From positions 558,001 to 622,000 of the forward strand of contig JADKHO010000004.1 in NCBI GenBank assembly GCA_016721765.1: a DNA stretch of 64,000 nt, in the 5' to 3' direction. Both the position numbers and the translations under genes were made by a program. Origin of the DNA: Bacteroidota bacterium. Its GTDB lineage: Bacteria; Bacteroidota; Bacteroidia; UBA4408. Position 1 is the first letter of the stretch. Each line of letters begins with the position of its first letter. Below are positions 45,166-56,600 of the stretch, piece by piece. Below the pieces are notes generated by a model that saw only the letters and a program-made list of their open reading frames with translations, did not search any database and had not been told where the DNA came from.

Positions 45166-48135
45166 TTAATTCAGAACAATCTTCCTAATCTCAACAGTGT
45201 TAAGTTGCGGATCAATTATATGCACAAAGTAAATTCCAAGTCCGGTCCAGCCTGTTAGATCAATATCAAATTGCGCCTGGTCTATTGGGTTTGTAAACAT
45301 TGTTTGACCAAGTGAATTTGCAATTTTAATTGTATATCCGGCTAAAGAGAAGAAGTTTCCGCAATCAATAGTTATACGGTCTTTTGAAGGGTTAGGATAA
45401 ACTTTAATTGTATGTTGAAATGCAACCGGGTTGAAAGCCGTTAATGGGAAATTTATTAGTAATGTATCAGTAACAGTAATCGTTTGACGGCAAATATTAG
45501 CATGAAAAAGTGAATCCACTCCTGCAGGATTGAATGCACGATTGTAAATAAGAATATCATCAATTTTACCGTTGTGAAAACGTGAGCGGGGTGTTTGTGA
45601 ACCAAACACAATGGAGTCAAGCAAGGTGTTCCATCCTGGAAAAGCACTTGTACCAATCAGTACATTATTAATAAATATTGACGCATTGGTTCCGTCATAA
45701 ACAGCTACAATATTATACCAATCTTGCAGGTTATAAGTAACAGGCACGTCAAAATCACTGTTAAACCCAGAAAATCTAATAAAATCAGAATTAGAGTTAG
45801 TATGACCATATAATATTTCAATAGCTGAATTTGTCAGAGGAGAACCATATCCCAATATCGGGTGACCATCATTACCTGAACCTCCTGACACAGGGTAAGT
45901 GTCATGCGTTAACCATAGAGATACAGTCCTTGGGCTATTGCCGGAAGGAAGGTTATTATGATTCGCAATAATATAGCTTACCAGGTTGCTATCCTTTCCT
46001 GAAAACTGGTATGCAGAATTTGGTTGGCCAAACCTGTCTGTGCTAAGTGAAGCTCCTCTTACAATTCCGTTATTTCCATTTCCACTTAAATCATTTGCAT
46101 TTCCGCTGAAAGGCCACCAACCGACTAATCCATAAGTAGGAACTGAAACAGGTTCATATACTTTAACTGTATCGTAAATTGTTATATAAGTTGGAAGAGT
46201 ATCATAAACAACAAAATGAGTAGTATCAATGATTGTAACAAAATTCGTGTCGTTTATAATAACATGAGTTGTCAAAGTGTCGTAGGTTGTGCATAAAACT
46301 CCGGTAGTATCATATACAATTGTATTTCTGCTGGCACTTCCAATGCAGCCAGAACCATTGGTATAATTATATTTAATTGTTGCTTTTCCAAGCCCCGCAA
46401 TTTGAGGATTAAACGAAGAGCCTGTAACTCCTTGCCCTGTATAGCTTCCTCCACCAGGCAAACCATTAAGACCGATTGGATTTGCATTGATGTTAACAAA
46501 TCCAATTATTGAATCTAAAGTAACTGATGGATTAGGATTAATTGAAACGGCAATTGAAGAGCTGCTTAAATTACATGAACCATTCGATACGGAAACACTA
46601 TAGCTTCCAGCTTGAATGGCTTGATACGCAGCTGAAGTAGCATTGGAGATACTGTTTCCATTTTTGAACCACTGGTAAGTATAATTTGTTCCTGTATTCG
46701 CATTCAAATTAACAGAACCACCTTGACAGAAGGAAGTCGAGGATTGAGGCGTAATCGAGGCGGAGAAACCAATACAAGGGTCAGCCATATTAAATAAGCT
46801 ATCGACATCACAGGATGATAAACCTTTATTGTAAATTCTAATATCATCTATTTCACCTTTAAAAAATCTACCATTGCTGCCTTCCTTACCAATAAATAAA
46901 TTGTCTGTTAATGAAGCCATACTTACTGAAGCAAAGGAGGAGCCAAGTAAAATGTTGTTTTGATAAAGAGATAAAGTAGTGCCATTATATGTTCCAACCA
47001 AATGAACCCATGAATTTATAGGCATGGGAGACGGTTCTTCATATGTTACATATCCAGGTAAGTTTCTTGCATAGAATTGTGCCCCACAGCATGTGCCAAT
47101 ATTATCAACTGTTTCAAAATTAAAGCCATCTCCCGCACCAGAAACTTTAGCGATGGGTATTCTCTCAAATAAAGGACCAGCGGTACCAAGAGAATAATCC
47201 GGGGCATTTAGCCAAAATGAAACTGCAAAGGAATCAGTAAAACTTAAAGATGTGCTATTGGCTACTTCAATAAAATTGGATGTGCCGTCAAAGCTATAAG
47301 CATTATTAATATTACCAAACCTATCCGCACTTAAGCTTGCACCAGTCACCGTTCCGTTATTGGCATTTCCACTTGCATCATTAGCATTCCCAGCAAATGG
47401 GAAAGCTGCAACTAAACCACTTGAAATATTGGCTGAATTACAAATTTCATTTGAGTAAAGTTTTGATATTTCTTGGTGAGTTAATGCCCGATTCCAAATT
47501 CCTATGTCATCAATATTTCCGTTAAAGGAAGCAGCGTTACCAATAGCCAGCCTTCCTTTACCGATAAATTTTGAAACAGCATTTGTGATATTGGGATTCA
47601 TTCCGTTTATTGAATCACTTACATTACTATTATCGTAGATATAACCATTTCCGGCTTTAACAATAACAGTTCCAAAATGCCAACTTACATCTGTGACCGT
47701 ATTAATAGTTTTAGGTCCTGAAACCGCTTCTAAGTCAAAGTGCAGTTTATTATCCGAACCAATAAAAATTTGAATACAATCTCGAAAATTGTTTTCATCG
47801 CCAAAAGCCAAAATATGTTGCACTGCTTGTGTTGTTGACTTATACCAAAATGTAATTGTCCAATCACCAGTACCTGTAATGGGTACATTTATGAGGCTTA
47901 TATAATCGCTTGTTCCATTAAAGCTATAAGCACTGTTAGAAATTCCAAACCTATCAACAGTGAGGCCAGCTCCACTTGAAGTTCCATTATTCCCATTTCC
48001 GCTCTCATCATTAGCATTTCCATTAAAGGGCCACCATGCAACAAGACCATTGGAAGGAATATAACTAGGAATTTGAGCAAAAGCCATGGTTATGAAAAAT
48101 AGTAAAGAACTAAAAAGGGCGTAAAATTTTTTCAT
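45166..48135 (-). CDS. Secreted LamG-repeat protein with T9SS sorting domain
   Basis: 989 aa. Signal peptide MKKFYALFSSLLFFITMAFAQ. Three LamG/concanavalin A-like domains follow, each introduced by LVAWWPFNGNANDESGNGNN-type sequence (about residues 28-230, 240-450 and 690-880). An Ig-like domain with two Cys (about 458-540) and a Thr/Asp-rich linker lie between the second and third. The C terminus (IKVYPNPSKDRITID, ending KIVLN) is a type A T9SS sorting signal. It is probably surface-exposed and binds carbohydrate or host or community polymers. Confidence 0.85.
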   Translation of the reverse strand: MKKFYALFSSLLFFITMAFAQIPSYIPSNGLVAWWPFNGNANDESGNGNNGTSSGAGLTVDRFGISNSAYSFNGTSDYISLINVPITGTGDWTITFWYKSTTQAVQHILAFGDENNFRDCIQIFIGSDNKLHFDLEAVSGPKTINTVTDVSWHFGTVIVKAGNGYIYDNSNVSDSINGMNPNITNAVSKFIGKGRLAIGNAASFNGNIDDIGIWNRALTHQEISKLYSNEICNSANISSGLVAAFPFAGNANDASGNANNGTVTGASLSADRFGNINNAYSFDGTSNFIEVANSTSLSFTDSFAVSFWLNAPDYSLGTAGPLFERIPIAKVSGAGDGFNFETVDNIGTCCGAQFYARNLPGYVTYEEPSPMPINSWVHLVGTYNGTTLSLYQNNILLGSSFASVSMASLTDNLFIGKEGSNGRFFKGEIDDIRIYNKGLSSCDVDSLFNMADPCIGFSASITPQSSTSFCQGGSVNLNANTGTNYTYQWFKNGNSISNATSAAYQAIQAGSYSVSVSNGSCNLSSSSIAVSINPNPSVTLDSIIGFVNINANPIGLNGLPGGGSYTGQGVTGSSFNPQIAGLGKATIKYNYTNGSGCIGSASRNTIVYDTTGVLCTTYDTLTTHVIINDTNFVTIIDTTHFVVYDTLPTYITIYDTVKVYEPVSVPTYGLVGWWPFSGNANDLSGNGNNGIVRGASLSTDRFGQPNSAYQFSGKDSNLVSYIIANHNNLPSGNSPRTVSLWLTHDTYPVSGGSGNDGHPILGYGSPLTNSAIEILYGHTNSNSDFIRFSGFNSDFDVPVTYNLQDWYNIVAVYDGTNASIFINNVLIGTSAFPGWNTLLDSIVFGSQTPRSRFHNGKIDDILIYNRAFNPAGVDSLFHANICRQTITVTDTLLINFPLTAFNPVAFQHTIKVYPNPSKDRITIDCGNFFSLAGYTIKIANSLGQTMFTNPIDQAQFDIDLTGWTGLGIYFVHIIDPQLNTVEIRKIVLN

Positions 48136-48610
48136 GTTGGTTTGGGATTAAATCGATTTTAATAATCTTAGTTTTAATGGTATTTAATGTATACTACAAT
48201 GCTCTATAATTTATCATGTCCTTTATGAGTTTTCTATTCCATTCAAGGCACGTTTATACGACCAAATAATATGAATTACACATAAAAATGTTATAATTTT
48301 AGACAAATGTAATTTTACTTTTTGTATTTGCAATTAATATCATTCTTTCATTTCAATGCCGGTTGTATTCCAATTAACTATATTAGGTGCTGCAATAATA
48401 ATTTTCCTCCTTATTAAAATTTTTAAATAAAATTATACCCGTTAGTAAAAACATACTTTTAAGATTCCTTTGTATTGACAAAATTTTACTTAAACATAAT
48501 TTTATCTCTTTGAAGGCAAACCGTTAGCGGTAGTTAAAAAGCGAACTCTTACCCTAATATTCTTTACCTTTATGCTCCTTTCCTAATGAAATAAAAGCTC
48601 AACAACAGCA
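48136..48610. other. Intergenic region with divergent promoters
   Basis: This 475-bp AT-rich gap lies between divergent genes. I see no ORF, no hairpin and no strong TAnnTTTG box; TACCTTTA near 48570 is the closest match for the plus-strand gene. Confidence 0.35.
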
Positions 48611-49189
48611 ATGGATGCAGTAAAAATAAAGCTCTTCGGTATTGGCTGCCGCATTGTGCAAGGAAAATTTGAGGAGAAGGTTCTGTCGCAATTTAAATTA
48701 GCTGCTGCTGCTATAAAATCACCGCTTCAGGAAGCACTTTTTGATGAATCATTTTTTATTGAACTGAATTCAAAAGACTACAAATCCTGGCCGGATTTGG
48801 GAAATCAAACAAAGATTTATGGGTTACTAGATAGTTATCAAAGCATCATTGAAATAAAAGTAAATAGCCGCCAAAAAAGGAGGATTTTCACACAAGAATT
48901 GATGCATGAAAATGTGCTATTTCCCATTTACAATACAAATCATAGCCTTATTGATGGGAGCAACAAAAATCAAATGTTAAACATTGTAGAAAAAGAAATC
49001 GGCACCATTGCATCCTACAAATTAGATGTGAAGAAATTTAACCTCGAAAAACTAAACTTCGAGCTACAAACGATTGAAATTCGAACTGATTTACAATACA
49101 CCATTCTTTCCAAAATAGTTTATGATGGACAAACCCTAAAAAGCAAAAAATCGGACACCTTGATTAAGGAGCGCTTTGTGCTTTTGTAG
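48611..49189 (+). CDS. Protein of unknown function
   Basis: 192 aa, cytoplasmic by its composition, starting with MDAVKIKLFGIGCRIVQGKF. A mix of helices and strands with no motif I recognise, no signal peptide and no membrane segment. It is monocistronic and followed by a good intrinsic terminator (49231-49257). It ends in TAG, one of several uses of TAG as a normal stop here. Confidence 0.5.
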   Translation: MDAVKIKLFGIGCRIVQGKFEEKVLSQFKLAAAAIKSPLQEALFDESFFIELNSKDYKSWPDLGNQTKIYGLLDSYQSIIEIKVNSRQKRRIFTQELMHENVLFPIYNTNHSLIDGSNKNQMLNIVEKEIGTIASYKLDVKKFNLEKLNFELQTIEIRTDLQYTILSKIVYDGQTLKSKKSDTLIKERFVLL

Positions 49190-49230
49190 CTTTTGTAAAA
49201 AGTGTTATGATAATCTTCCATATATTTTTT

Positions 49231-49257
49231 GTCCAATAGAGGAATTGGACTCTTTTT
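49231..49257 (+). terminator. Intrinsic terminator after 48611-49189
   Basis: GTCCAAT-agagga-ATTGGAC forms a perfect 7-bp stem with a 6-base loop, followed directly by TCTTTTT. It lies 41 bp after the stop codon of the plus-strand gene. Confidence 0.75.
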
Positions 49258-49408
49258 AAATATGTGAATTAAAGAGTAACTAAAAATTCAAACTATTTTA
49301 GAAAGCTCCTTGATATTCTACCCTTATAAAACTTCTCTGACTGCATAGCAAGATTACAATATAAATGAGATTAGAATCATTTCTTACTTTTATATTAAAT
49401 ACACCAAT

Positions 49409-51478
49409 ATGGTTTCGAAAATCTCAACCTATTTTTTAGTTTTTTTATTTTGCATCTTGACTTCTTTTGCTCAAAATTCATTTTTACCATATCAGATAAC
49501 AAATAGCGGATTTAATTCTTCGGTAGTTGCAATCGGGGACTTGAATAATGATGGTTTGAATGATGTTGCTTTAGGGCACGATTTTTTCGCATTATCCCCA
49601 AATAAGGAAAATATATTTGTTTTCTATCAAAATAGCTCCGGAGGATTAAACACTCCAATATTGTATCCTTATCCGCTCCAGTACCCAGGAGTTTCAACAA
49701 TTTCCATTGGAGATTTAAACAATGATGGTTTAAATGACCTTTTGATTGGATATGGTGATTCGATTGGTATTTTTTTTCAAAATAATTTAGGCGCTCTAAA
49801 TCCTATTTCAAGCTTCTTTAGTGGTATGGATGTGGATGGTGTTGAGATTGGAGATTTAAATAATGATGGGCTTGATGATATAGCTGTAGCACATTGGTTG
49901 GCTCAGAATATTCGGATATTCTATCAGGGTACACTGGGCTTTACAAGCATGACATATCCCAAGGTGCAAGGAGGTCGAGATGATATTGATATTGGAGATG
50001 TAAATAATGATGGATTAAATGATGTTGTTTTTATGTCTGGTGGCTCATTTACAATGTTACAGGTTTACACACAAAACCAATTAGGTATTTTAAATAATCC
50101 GGTTAATTATTTACAGAATGCCCCTCACGCTTTAGGAGGAATTGCTATTGGAGATTTAAATAACGATGGGAGAAATGATGTTGCTGTGTCTAGTTGTGCA
50201 AATCAAAGTTATGCTGCAATTTTTTTGCTTTTACAGGATTCAATTACGGGGAATCTTCAGTTGCTTGATACACTTCCTGCAACTGACCAACCAAGGGCGG
50301 TTGAAATTGCAGATTTGAATTGCGATGGAACAAATGAAATTATTGTTGGCAATTGGAATTGGTCAAAGATTTCTCTATATCAGCAGACAATTCCTAATCA
50401 ATTTTCCTTTTATACTGTTTTAAATGCATTTGGGTTTAGTAACATTAACGCTTTTGCCTTGAGTATTGGAGACATTAATAATGACGGTCGGAAGGATATT
50501 GCTGTTGCAGACGATTATTATGGCTTAGGCATATTAAGGAATAATACCCCACCCCTTCCTACCTTTCCCGTAACTTATGATACGCTGATAAAGGCTGATA
50601 CAATTTATCATTCTAATTTAATTAATAATTCCTACTTCTTTCTTCGAACCTTATTAAACAGCGATACTACCTGCCATGTAGTTCAATTGGATTCGTTTAA
50701 AGTAAAGCAAACTTTTTCTTTGGACAGCATTCGTGTGGATTCTGATTTTGTTAGATCAATAATGATTTGCTCTCTCTATAGAGATACAACAGTAAGTTCT
50801 CATCTTAACTTTAATTCAGCATTAATTTCCTCTGACACTCTTTTGATTTATACTCATCTCGATACGCTTTATAATCCTTTCGTTATTACAGATACTGTAA
50901 TAACGAAAACAAAGTATTTTACAGATACTAATACCCTGCAATATTTTTACCCAATAAGCAAAACAATTGAAAGCAGTTCCGGCTGTTCTGTTGTTGAGAA
51001 CGATATCTTTCTTGTAACCAAATTGATTACGCTTGATAGTTTACAATTGGATTCAACATTTCTTAGAAGTTCTGTCACCTGTTCCTTTACAAGATCAGAT
51101 ACGGTAATTAAGCGAATAAAGGTATTGGATTCTAAACTTATTTCTATCGACACAGTTTTGTTTTCATCTTCACGGGATACCCTTCTTTCTTCTTCCGTGG
51201 AGGAATTTAATTTCTGTCATTTATTGAATTTATACCCATTACCAACAGTAGATTTTATTACAATTGAAATCTCTGACCCTTGCTTTAATTACTATAGCGA
51301 TAAATTAATGCTTTTAGAATTATACGATGTAAACGCAAGACTGATTTTTTCGAATACAATAAATACAAAGCAAATGCCTATTAAAATTGATATGAGCAGG
51401 TATGCCAATGGTCTGTATTGTCTTAGAACTACTGTCGAAAAAAATTTTTGTATTAAGAAACTAATAAAAGAAAAATAA
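49409..51478 (+). CDS. Secreted FG-GAP/VCBS-repeat protein with T9SS sorting domain
   Basis: 689 aa. Signal peptide MVSKISTYFLVFLFCILTSFAQ. Residues about 35-370 hold repeated calcium-binding FG-GAP/VCBS motifs (IGDLNNDGLNDVALG, IGDVNNDGLNDVV and similar, at least seven). This part should fold as a beta-propeller. A Thr/Ser/Asp-rich middle (repeated DT pairs) follows, and the C terminus (LYPLPTVDFITIEIS ... LIKEK) is a T9SS type A sorting signal. Likely a secreted or surface binding protein. It is convergent with the short T9SS gene at 51481. Confidence 0.8.
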   Translation: MVSKISTYFLVFLFCILTSFAQNSFLPYQITNSGFNSSVVAIGDLNNDGLNDVALGHDFFALSPNKENIFVFYQNSSGGLNTPILYPYPLQYPGVSTISIGDLNNDGLNDLLIGYGDSIGIFFQNNLGALNPISSFFSGMDVDGVEIGDLNNDGLDDIAVAHWLAQNIRIFYQGTLGFTSMTYPKVQGGRDDIDIGDVNNDGLNDVVFMSGGSFTMLQVYTQNQLGILNNPVNYLQNAPHALGGIAIGDLNNDGRNDVAVSSCANQSYAAIFLLLQDSITGNLQLLDTLPATDQPRAVEIADLNCDGTNEIIVGNWNWSKISLYQQTIPNQFSFYTVLNAFGFSNINAFALSIGDINNDGRKDIAVADDYYGLGILRNNTPPLPTFPVTYDTLIKADTIYHSNLINNSYFFLRTLLNSDTTCHVVQLDSFKVKQTFSLDSIRVDSDFVRSIMICSLYRDTTVSSHLNFNSALISSDTLLIYTHLDTLYNPFVITDTVITKTKYFTDTNTLQYFYPISKTIESSSGCSVVENDIFLVTKLITLDSLQLDSTFLRSSVTCSFTRSDTVIKRIKVLDSKLISIDTVLFSSSRDTLLSSSVEEFNFCHLLNLYPLPTVDFITIEISDPCFNYYSDKLMLLELYDVNARLIFSNTINTKQMPIKIDMSRYANGLYCLRTTVEKNFCIKKLIKEK

Positions 51479-51480
51479 TA

Positions 51481-51939
51481 TTATTTCCCCTTCACCACTT
51501 TATAAAACAATTTTTGGTCTTTTATTTTAATAGATATATTGTAAATACCGTCTTTTAGACTGCTGAAATTAATTTGTTCTTGGTTGTAGTGATCAATTTT
51601 TTTTGTTGTAACCGTTCTTCCGAGGTTATCATATACTTCAACCAAAGCTGGAGCGTATTCGCTTGCTGCGACTATTGTGATATTTAGCAGCTCGTTTACC
51701 ATTGTAGGATAAATACTAATACCAAAAGTCATAGCATGTTGTTTCGCTACTAAATCATGTGTCGGTAAATCCTTATTCACGACTGGAGGCAAAGCTCTTT
51801 GGGGAGAGCCAATTATCAAAGTAGCGTCAGTTCTATTACCAGCCGGATCATAAACATATGAATTTTGTGCTTTCATAAATAATGAATTCAAAATTAGAAA
51901 TGTAAGGAGTAAAATTCCATTAAGTTTTATTATACTCAT
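51481..51939 (-). CDS. Short T9SS-targeted protein with RHS-like start
   Basis: 152 aa. Signal peptide MSIIKLNGILLLTFLILNSLFMKAQ, then NSYVYDPAGNRTDATL, which looks like the end of an RHS/YD repeat, and about 90 residues forming a T9SS sorting domain (GISIYPTMVNELLNITI ... VVKGK). The small size suggests a carrier or a remnant of a longer RHS-type protein that lost its body. It lies on the same strand as, and downstream of, the RHS toxin and candidate immunity genes. Confidence 0.6.
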   Translation of the reverse strand: MSIIKLNGILLLTFLILNSLFMKAQNSYVYDPAGNRTDATLIIGSPQRALPPVVNKDLPTHDLVAKQHAMTFGISIYPTMVNELLNITIVAASEYAPALVEVYDNLGRTVTTKKIDHYNQEQINFSSLKDGIYNISIKIKDQKLFYKVVKGK

Positions 51940-52051
51940 AGCTTTGATTATTAATTATTGATAAAGATATATTGGATTAATACTTGTTAACAACACTTCG
52001 ATTATTGACTATCAATTAAAATTAAGGGAATACCTGAATTCAAAAAAGTAT

Positions 52052-52816
52052 CTAATGTAAATTGTTCCTGTTTTTATTTTCATTTTTCCAATTTAAATAT
52101 TCTTTTTTATCATACCAGAACCACGATTTATTTATTAACCAACTAGAGTTTGGATTAATAAACCCTTTATTTATTTGATATTTTTTTGAAAAAGTTAAAG
52201 CCACTGAATCATAATTTGGGATTAATCCGGACGGATAATTATGCTCCCAGGTTAAATCTTTAAAATACAATAATTGTACGAGGCTTTTGTCCTTTAATCT
52301 GTACCACTCTTCTGTTGCATAAACCGAACCAGCTAAATATGAGTCACGGCTTAAAGTTTTTACTTTTACAGTATCTCCCAAAATTTCATAAAACCCACAA
52401 CTTCCAATAGAGTTAGAATAATCTAATCTAACAGAGTCTATTTCAAAATAATCGCCATATATAAGCCCCTTGTTTTTTTCATAAAGTTTACCTTTTATAC
52501 AAAATCCATTTTTAAAAAAAATAAAGCCATTGTATGAGACTTCATTTCCTCTAATAATTGTGTCTTTTATTTTTTGATTGTTTATATATCTAAATACCGG
52601 AGTTGTGTCTATAGAAGGATTCAGGTAGCTAATTAAACTTATACAATAAAGGTATTGTTCTAAGTTCAAATTGGTATCATTATAAATTGCTTTTTGACCA
52701 AATGAACTAAATTGTTTTTTTAAATGTTTTTGAATAGGTGTGTACATACATCCAAAGTGAACACATATAATTAGTATTAAATAAGATATATATACGGATA
52801 TTTTACCAGCCCCCAT
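52052..52816 (-). CDS. Candidate immunity protein (exported/lipoprotein-like) for the RHS toxin
   Basis: I chose the ATG at 52816, which overlaps the toxin stop (52803), rather than the longer frame with an implausible hydrophobic head. The product is about 254 aa. Its N terminus, MGAGKISVYISYLILIICVH then FGCMYT, is a signal with a weak lipobox. No family is recognised. A gene that overlaps the end of a polymorphic-toxin gene and encodes an exported protein is the expected position for a cognate immunity factor; this is inference from context. Confidence 0.55.
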   Translation of the reverse strand: MGAGKISVYISYLILIICVHFGCMYTPIQKHLKKQFSSFGQKAIYNDTNLNLEQYLYCISLISYLNPSIDTTPVFRYINNQKIKDTIIRGNEVSYNGFIFFKNGFCIKGKLYEKNKGLIYGDYFEIDSVRLDYSNSIGSCGFYEILGDTVKVKTLSRDSYLAGSVYATEEWYRLKDKSLVQLLYFKDLTWEHNYPSGLIPNYDSVALTFSKKYQINKGFINPNSSWLINKSWFWYDKKEYLNWKNENKNRNNLH

Positions 52817-53681
52817 ATAAAGAATAAGGATTATTATAGCCATTATAACTATAAGGATGACTAATATCGTCAGAATAATTGTTGTAAAAGTTTTGACGAC
52901 CAAATGACACCCATTTATGAATGCCATTTTGTGCAAAGTCTTGAACATATTTATTACTATATCCTAATTTTGATATCCCAGGACCATAATTATATCCAAC
53001 CCATAAAGGACTGTCATATACCTTCCCATTCTTCCATGCACCATAATATTTCTTATCGGCCCCTGGTCTATTTTCATCCCAAATAAGGCTGGTACCATCT
53101 ACGATCTCATCCTTACCTCTAATTTGTTTATTTGTATATATAGAAAAACCAACAGAAATTTTATTTACACTAAGTTCAAAGGCCCCCGTTCTCCATTTAT
53201 CACCACTACCTTTAAAATGATTAGCTGCAAAATCATTTTCCATTTTAAAACTCCAATTAGGTCCAAAAATGCCTACTCCCCCAACTGCTTGAGGGTTGGA
53301 TTCTCTCGTGGGGTTATTAGTTGAATTTCCATATTGGGTTTGATAATATTGGACTCCATAACCACCAACAGAAATGCTTCCTCCCAGAGCATAACTATTT
53401 TCTGTTAATCCAGCTCCATTGGTTACTCTAAAATCCCCGTTTGTATATCCTATACTTCCAGAAACACCACCTCCATTGAATACTGAAAGTGAAAAGGTCA
53501 AACTGTAATCAAAATTTTTGTTAAGATTATCATGATAAGTTAGGTATGCAGTTCCAGAAAATGGATCTATTCCACCTTTTCCATAAGCTGATTCAAAACT
53601 CAAAAGATCTAATGATTCATCCATTGTTCTTTTGGTTTCGTTATATGCACTTCTGTATGGCTTACTAGACCCTGAAAACAA
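52803..53681 (-). CDS. RHS-borne polymorphic toxin domain, type 23
   Basis: C-terminal toxin tip of the RHS protein, in a frame separated from the RHS core by one missing base (AAAA at 53695-53698; adding one gives GESGFLGTINLFSG). The 292-aa tip has GGVGIFGPNWSFKMENDF, GDKWRTGAFELS then VNKISVGFSIYTN, matching my recollection of the type 23 polymorphic toxin domain. That domain occurs at the end of RHS and other secreted proteins in Bacteroidota. Its biochemical target is not known to me. It is followed by the overlapping candidate immunity gene. Confidence 0.7.
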   Translation of the reverse strand: MFSGSSKPYRSAYNETKRTMDESLDLLSFESAYGKGGIDPFSGTAYLTYHDNLNKNFDYSLTFSLSVFNGGGVSGSIGYTNGDFRVTNGAGLTENSYALGGSISVGGYGVQYYQTQYGNSTNNPTRESNPQAVGGVGIFGPNWSFKMENDFAANHFKGSGDKWRTGAFELSVNKISVGFSIYTNKQIRGKDEIVDGTSLIWDENRPGADKKYYGAWKNGKVYDSPLWVGYNYGPGISKLGYSNKYVQDFAQNGIHKWVSFGRQNFYNNYSDDISHPYSYNGYNNPYSLYGGW

Positions 53682-53692
53682 ATTGATTGTTC

Positions 53693-56600
53693 CTAAAACC
53701 CACTTTCTCCTAAAAGAAGTCCCAAATAACCTATATTGAAATTACCTGTTGGATCAGTATATTTTAATGGGTTATTCAATCCATAGGAATACCTATTGTA
53801 GTTTTGAGTGAAATTGGGAGTTTGCACATAATTATCAGGGCTTAACATACTGTTAATAACTGGATCATACAAACGAGCATTCATATTGATAAGAGAAAAT
53901 TCCTTTATATGCTCATGACCAGTATACCCTCGATATAACCATTTAGGGTTAATAGGTTCTTGAGTTAGAAAAGTCCAATCATCAGGATTTCGGTAATTCC
54001 CCCAGGCATCAAAATCTTGTTTTGCAATAACTACTCCTTGCTCGTTTGTTAATTTCTGAATTGAGCCCAAATGATCAGTATAAACATAGTAAAAGTTCTT
54101 TACTCCATTTTGTATAACGTATATTGCAGCCAAGCCACTCGGGGCTCCAATGTAATGTACTTCTGTAATATCAGTTTGGTCAATATTCTTTTCATAATCC
54201 GAAATATAATATCTTTCTTCTATATTATTCCCAACACTCAATTTGCCGTATATCCTTGACTCAAAAGCATCATATTCATACTCAAGAATTTTATTATTAT
54301 TAATATCAAGGATCTTCTTTGTTTTATTAAAATCAGTATACTCAATCGTTTGTATTAAAGGCGATGGTAAATTGCTAATTCCTGCGATTTCACTAATCGC
54401 ATGAGGGCCCGTACCATTATAAGAATATGTACCAACATTCGATTTTCCATCAATATTTCCATTGTCAAAAAAATGTAAATCAATGGGGTCATAAAGCAGA
54501 TTTGCCGAAGATTGATCAACTATTTGGGAACCAATTAATCGATCAAGTTGGTCATAAGTAAAAATTTCCTTTTTATTAATAGGATTTCCATTTACAATAT
54601 CGAAATTAAGTTTTAAATTTTGAATGTTACCAGCCGCAATACTTTCAACTAAACCTAAACTATTATAAGTAACTATTGTGTTTGGATTGTTACCTAATTT
54701 GAATGTAGAATATTGACCAAAATGATTCATTTTAACAGCCTTCCAAATCGATTGCCCATTATCTGCAATAATTTCGGTCAAATAACCGGTGTTTGATTGA
54801 TATTTATATTCAACTGAAAAACCACTAGGGTAAGTATATTTTATAAGATTACCAATTTGGTCATATTGATATTTCGTTGTAAAAACCTGGTCCTTAATAA
54901 TTTTATCTTCCATTGTAATTCGATTAAAATCATCATAGTAATAATGTATCAAAGGATTATTATTTATATCTGTAATCATTTCAAGCTGGTTGATCCCAGG
55001 ACCATTTGGAACATATTTATACTCGTAGAGACCACCATCAGGAAGATATTTATATTTGATTCGGTTCAACTCATCATATTGTATTGTATATGTTTTTAAA
55101 TTGGCATCAGTTTGCTGTGAAATTAAATCATATGCATTATAATTATAAGAAGTTAGGCCAGAGTTTTTCTCATTCAAATAATCCTGCATTCCATATTCAT
55201 TATAATGGGAAACTATTGCAGGGTCACCTCCAACAGTTGTACTAGTCAACTTTCTACCACTTCCGTATATGTATGAAATTGATCCACCATTATCATTGGA
55301 AGATGACAACAAACCAATCGCATTATATTTCTCACTTTTCATTTGACCGTTATAGCTTTTGGTAATTGTTGAATAACCGCCTGTGAAATTATAGGTATAA
55401 TCAATAGGATTTGCAATGTTAATATTATTGCTTTCTTGGAGAATCCTATTATAATCAGGCTCATATGTAAAATTATTAATTACAATCTGATTATTTAAAG
55501 GCATTGTTCCTTCGTAAGGTCCAGATGCATTTATTAAATTCCCTTTTTCATCGAATTCATTAACAGAATATATTTTTCTTTCGACCCCCGTTATATTGCT
55601 AAAACTTTCAATTTCTGATTTTAGTTCATGTCCAAATAAATCATAAAAGGATTTAGCTTCGGGTTTTCCATCCTGCTTTTTTGTAATTGAGTACAATGCA
55701 TTATTGCTAATTATTAAAGGCTCTCCACCCAAATGATCACTTTGCTTTATCCATGAAATAGAAGTTTGCGAAATAGAGTTATTAGGAAATCTTGATTTAA
55801 TTTCCTGCCCAAAACCGTCGTAATAAAATTCTGTTAAAAGATTGTCAATCCCCTTTACAGAAATAGGCTTTCCCCAATTTGGATTATAGGCAGTCTCAAT
55901 TACCTGACCTAATTCGTTAAAGTTTCTAATCACAAATCGATGTTTGGAATCGTATTCAAAATGAACCGTTTTAATTGGCAAAGTTGGAGTTGATGCCGGG
56001 GGCGTTGTTGTCTTGTTTAACAAAACCCCTGTATTGTTGTCATATCCGTATTCTGTAATGACAAGCAAAGATTTATGTGGATCAAGAGTTTTTTTATGCA
56101 GTGAACCGTCAGAATTATATTCAAATAAAATTTCCCTATCATAAGGGGTATCATTCCCTAATTTTGTAGTTGTAAGTGAACTAGTATATCTTGAAGGAAG
56201 CCATGTATTATATAAAAAAGGAGAAATCGTGTAATCTGTAATAGTAAATTCTGTCTCTGTTCCTGTTATCGTTTGACTATTACTTGTAATGTTTCCATCT
56301 GCGTTGATATCTTGGTGCACTGCTTCCTCATTTCCTGTTAAATGGTCAATGTTAATTTTATCCTCTACATAGCTAAAATGTCTCAAAGGTTCCGGGTAAT
56401 CAATATAAGTAAAAGCATTTGTTTGTTCAGAAAAGGGTGTCGAGGCGGCATTAATAAAAGATTTGATGCTTATAGCTTCTCTTTCATAATATGTTGTATT
56501 TAGTCCAAAGATTTTTTCAACCTTTAGTCCATTCAAGTCATTATAAGAGGTAACTTTATCAAAACCTAAAAAACCTTTGCCTGTGAGATGAAGTTTAGCG

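Noticed and set aside
52817..52948. Longer start for the candidate immunity gene
   Set aside because: The extension is the toxin gene read in another frame; the ATG at 52816 gives a clean export signal and a normal overlap.
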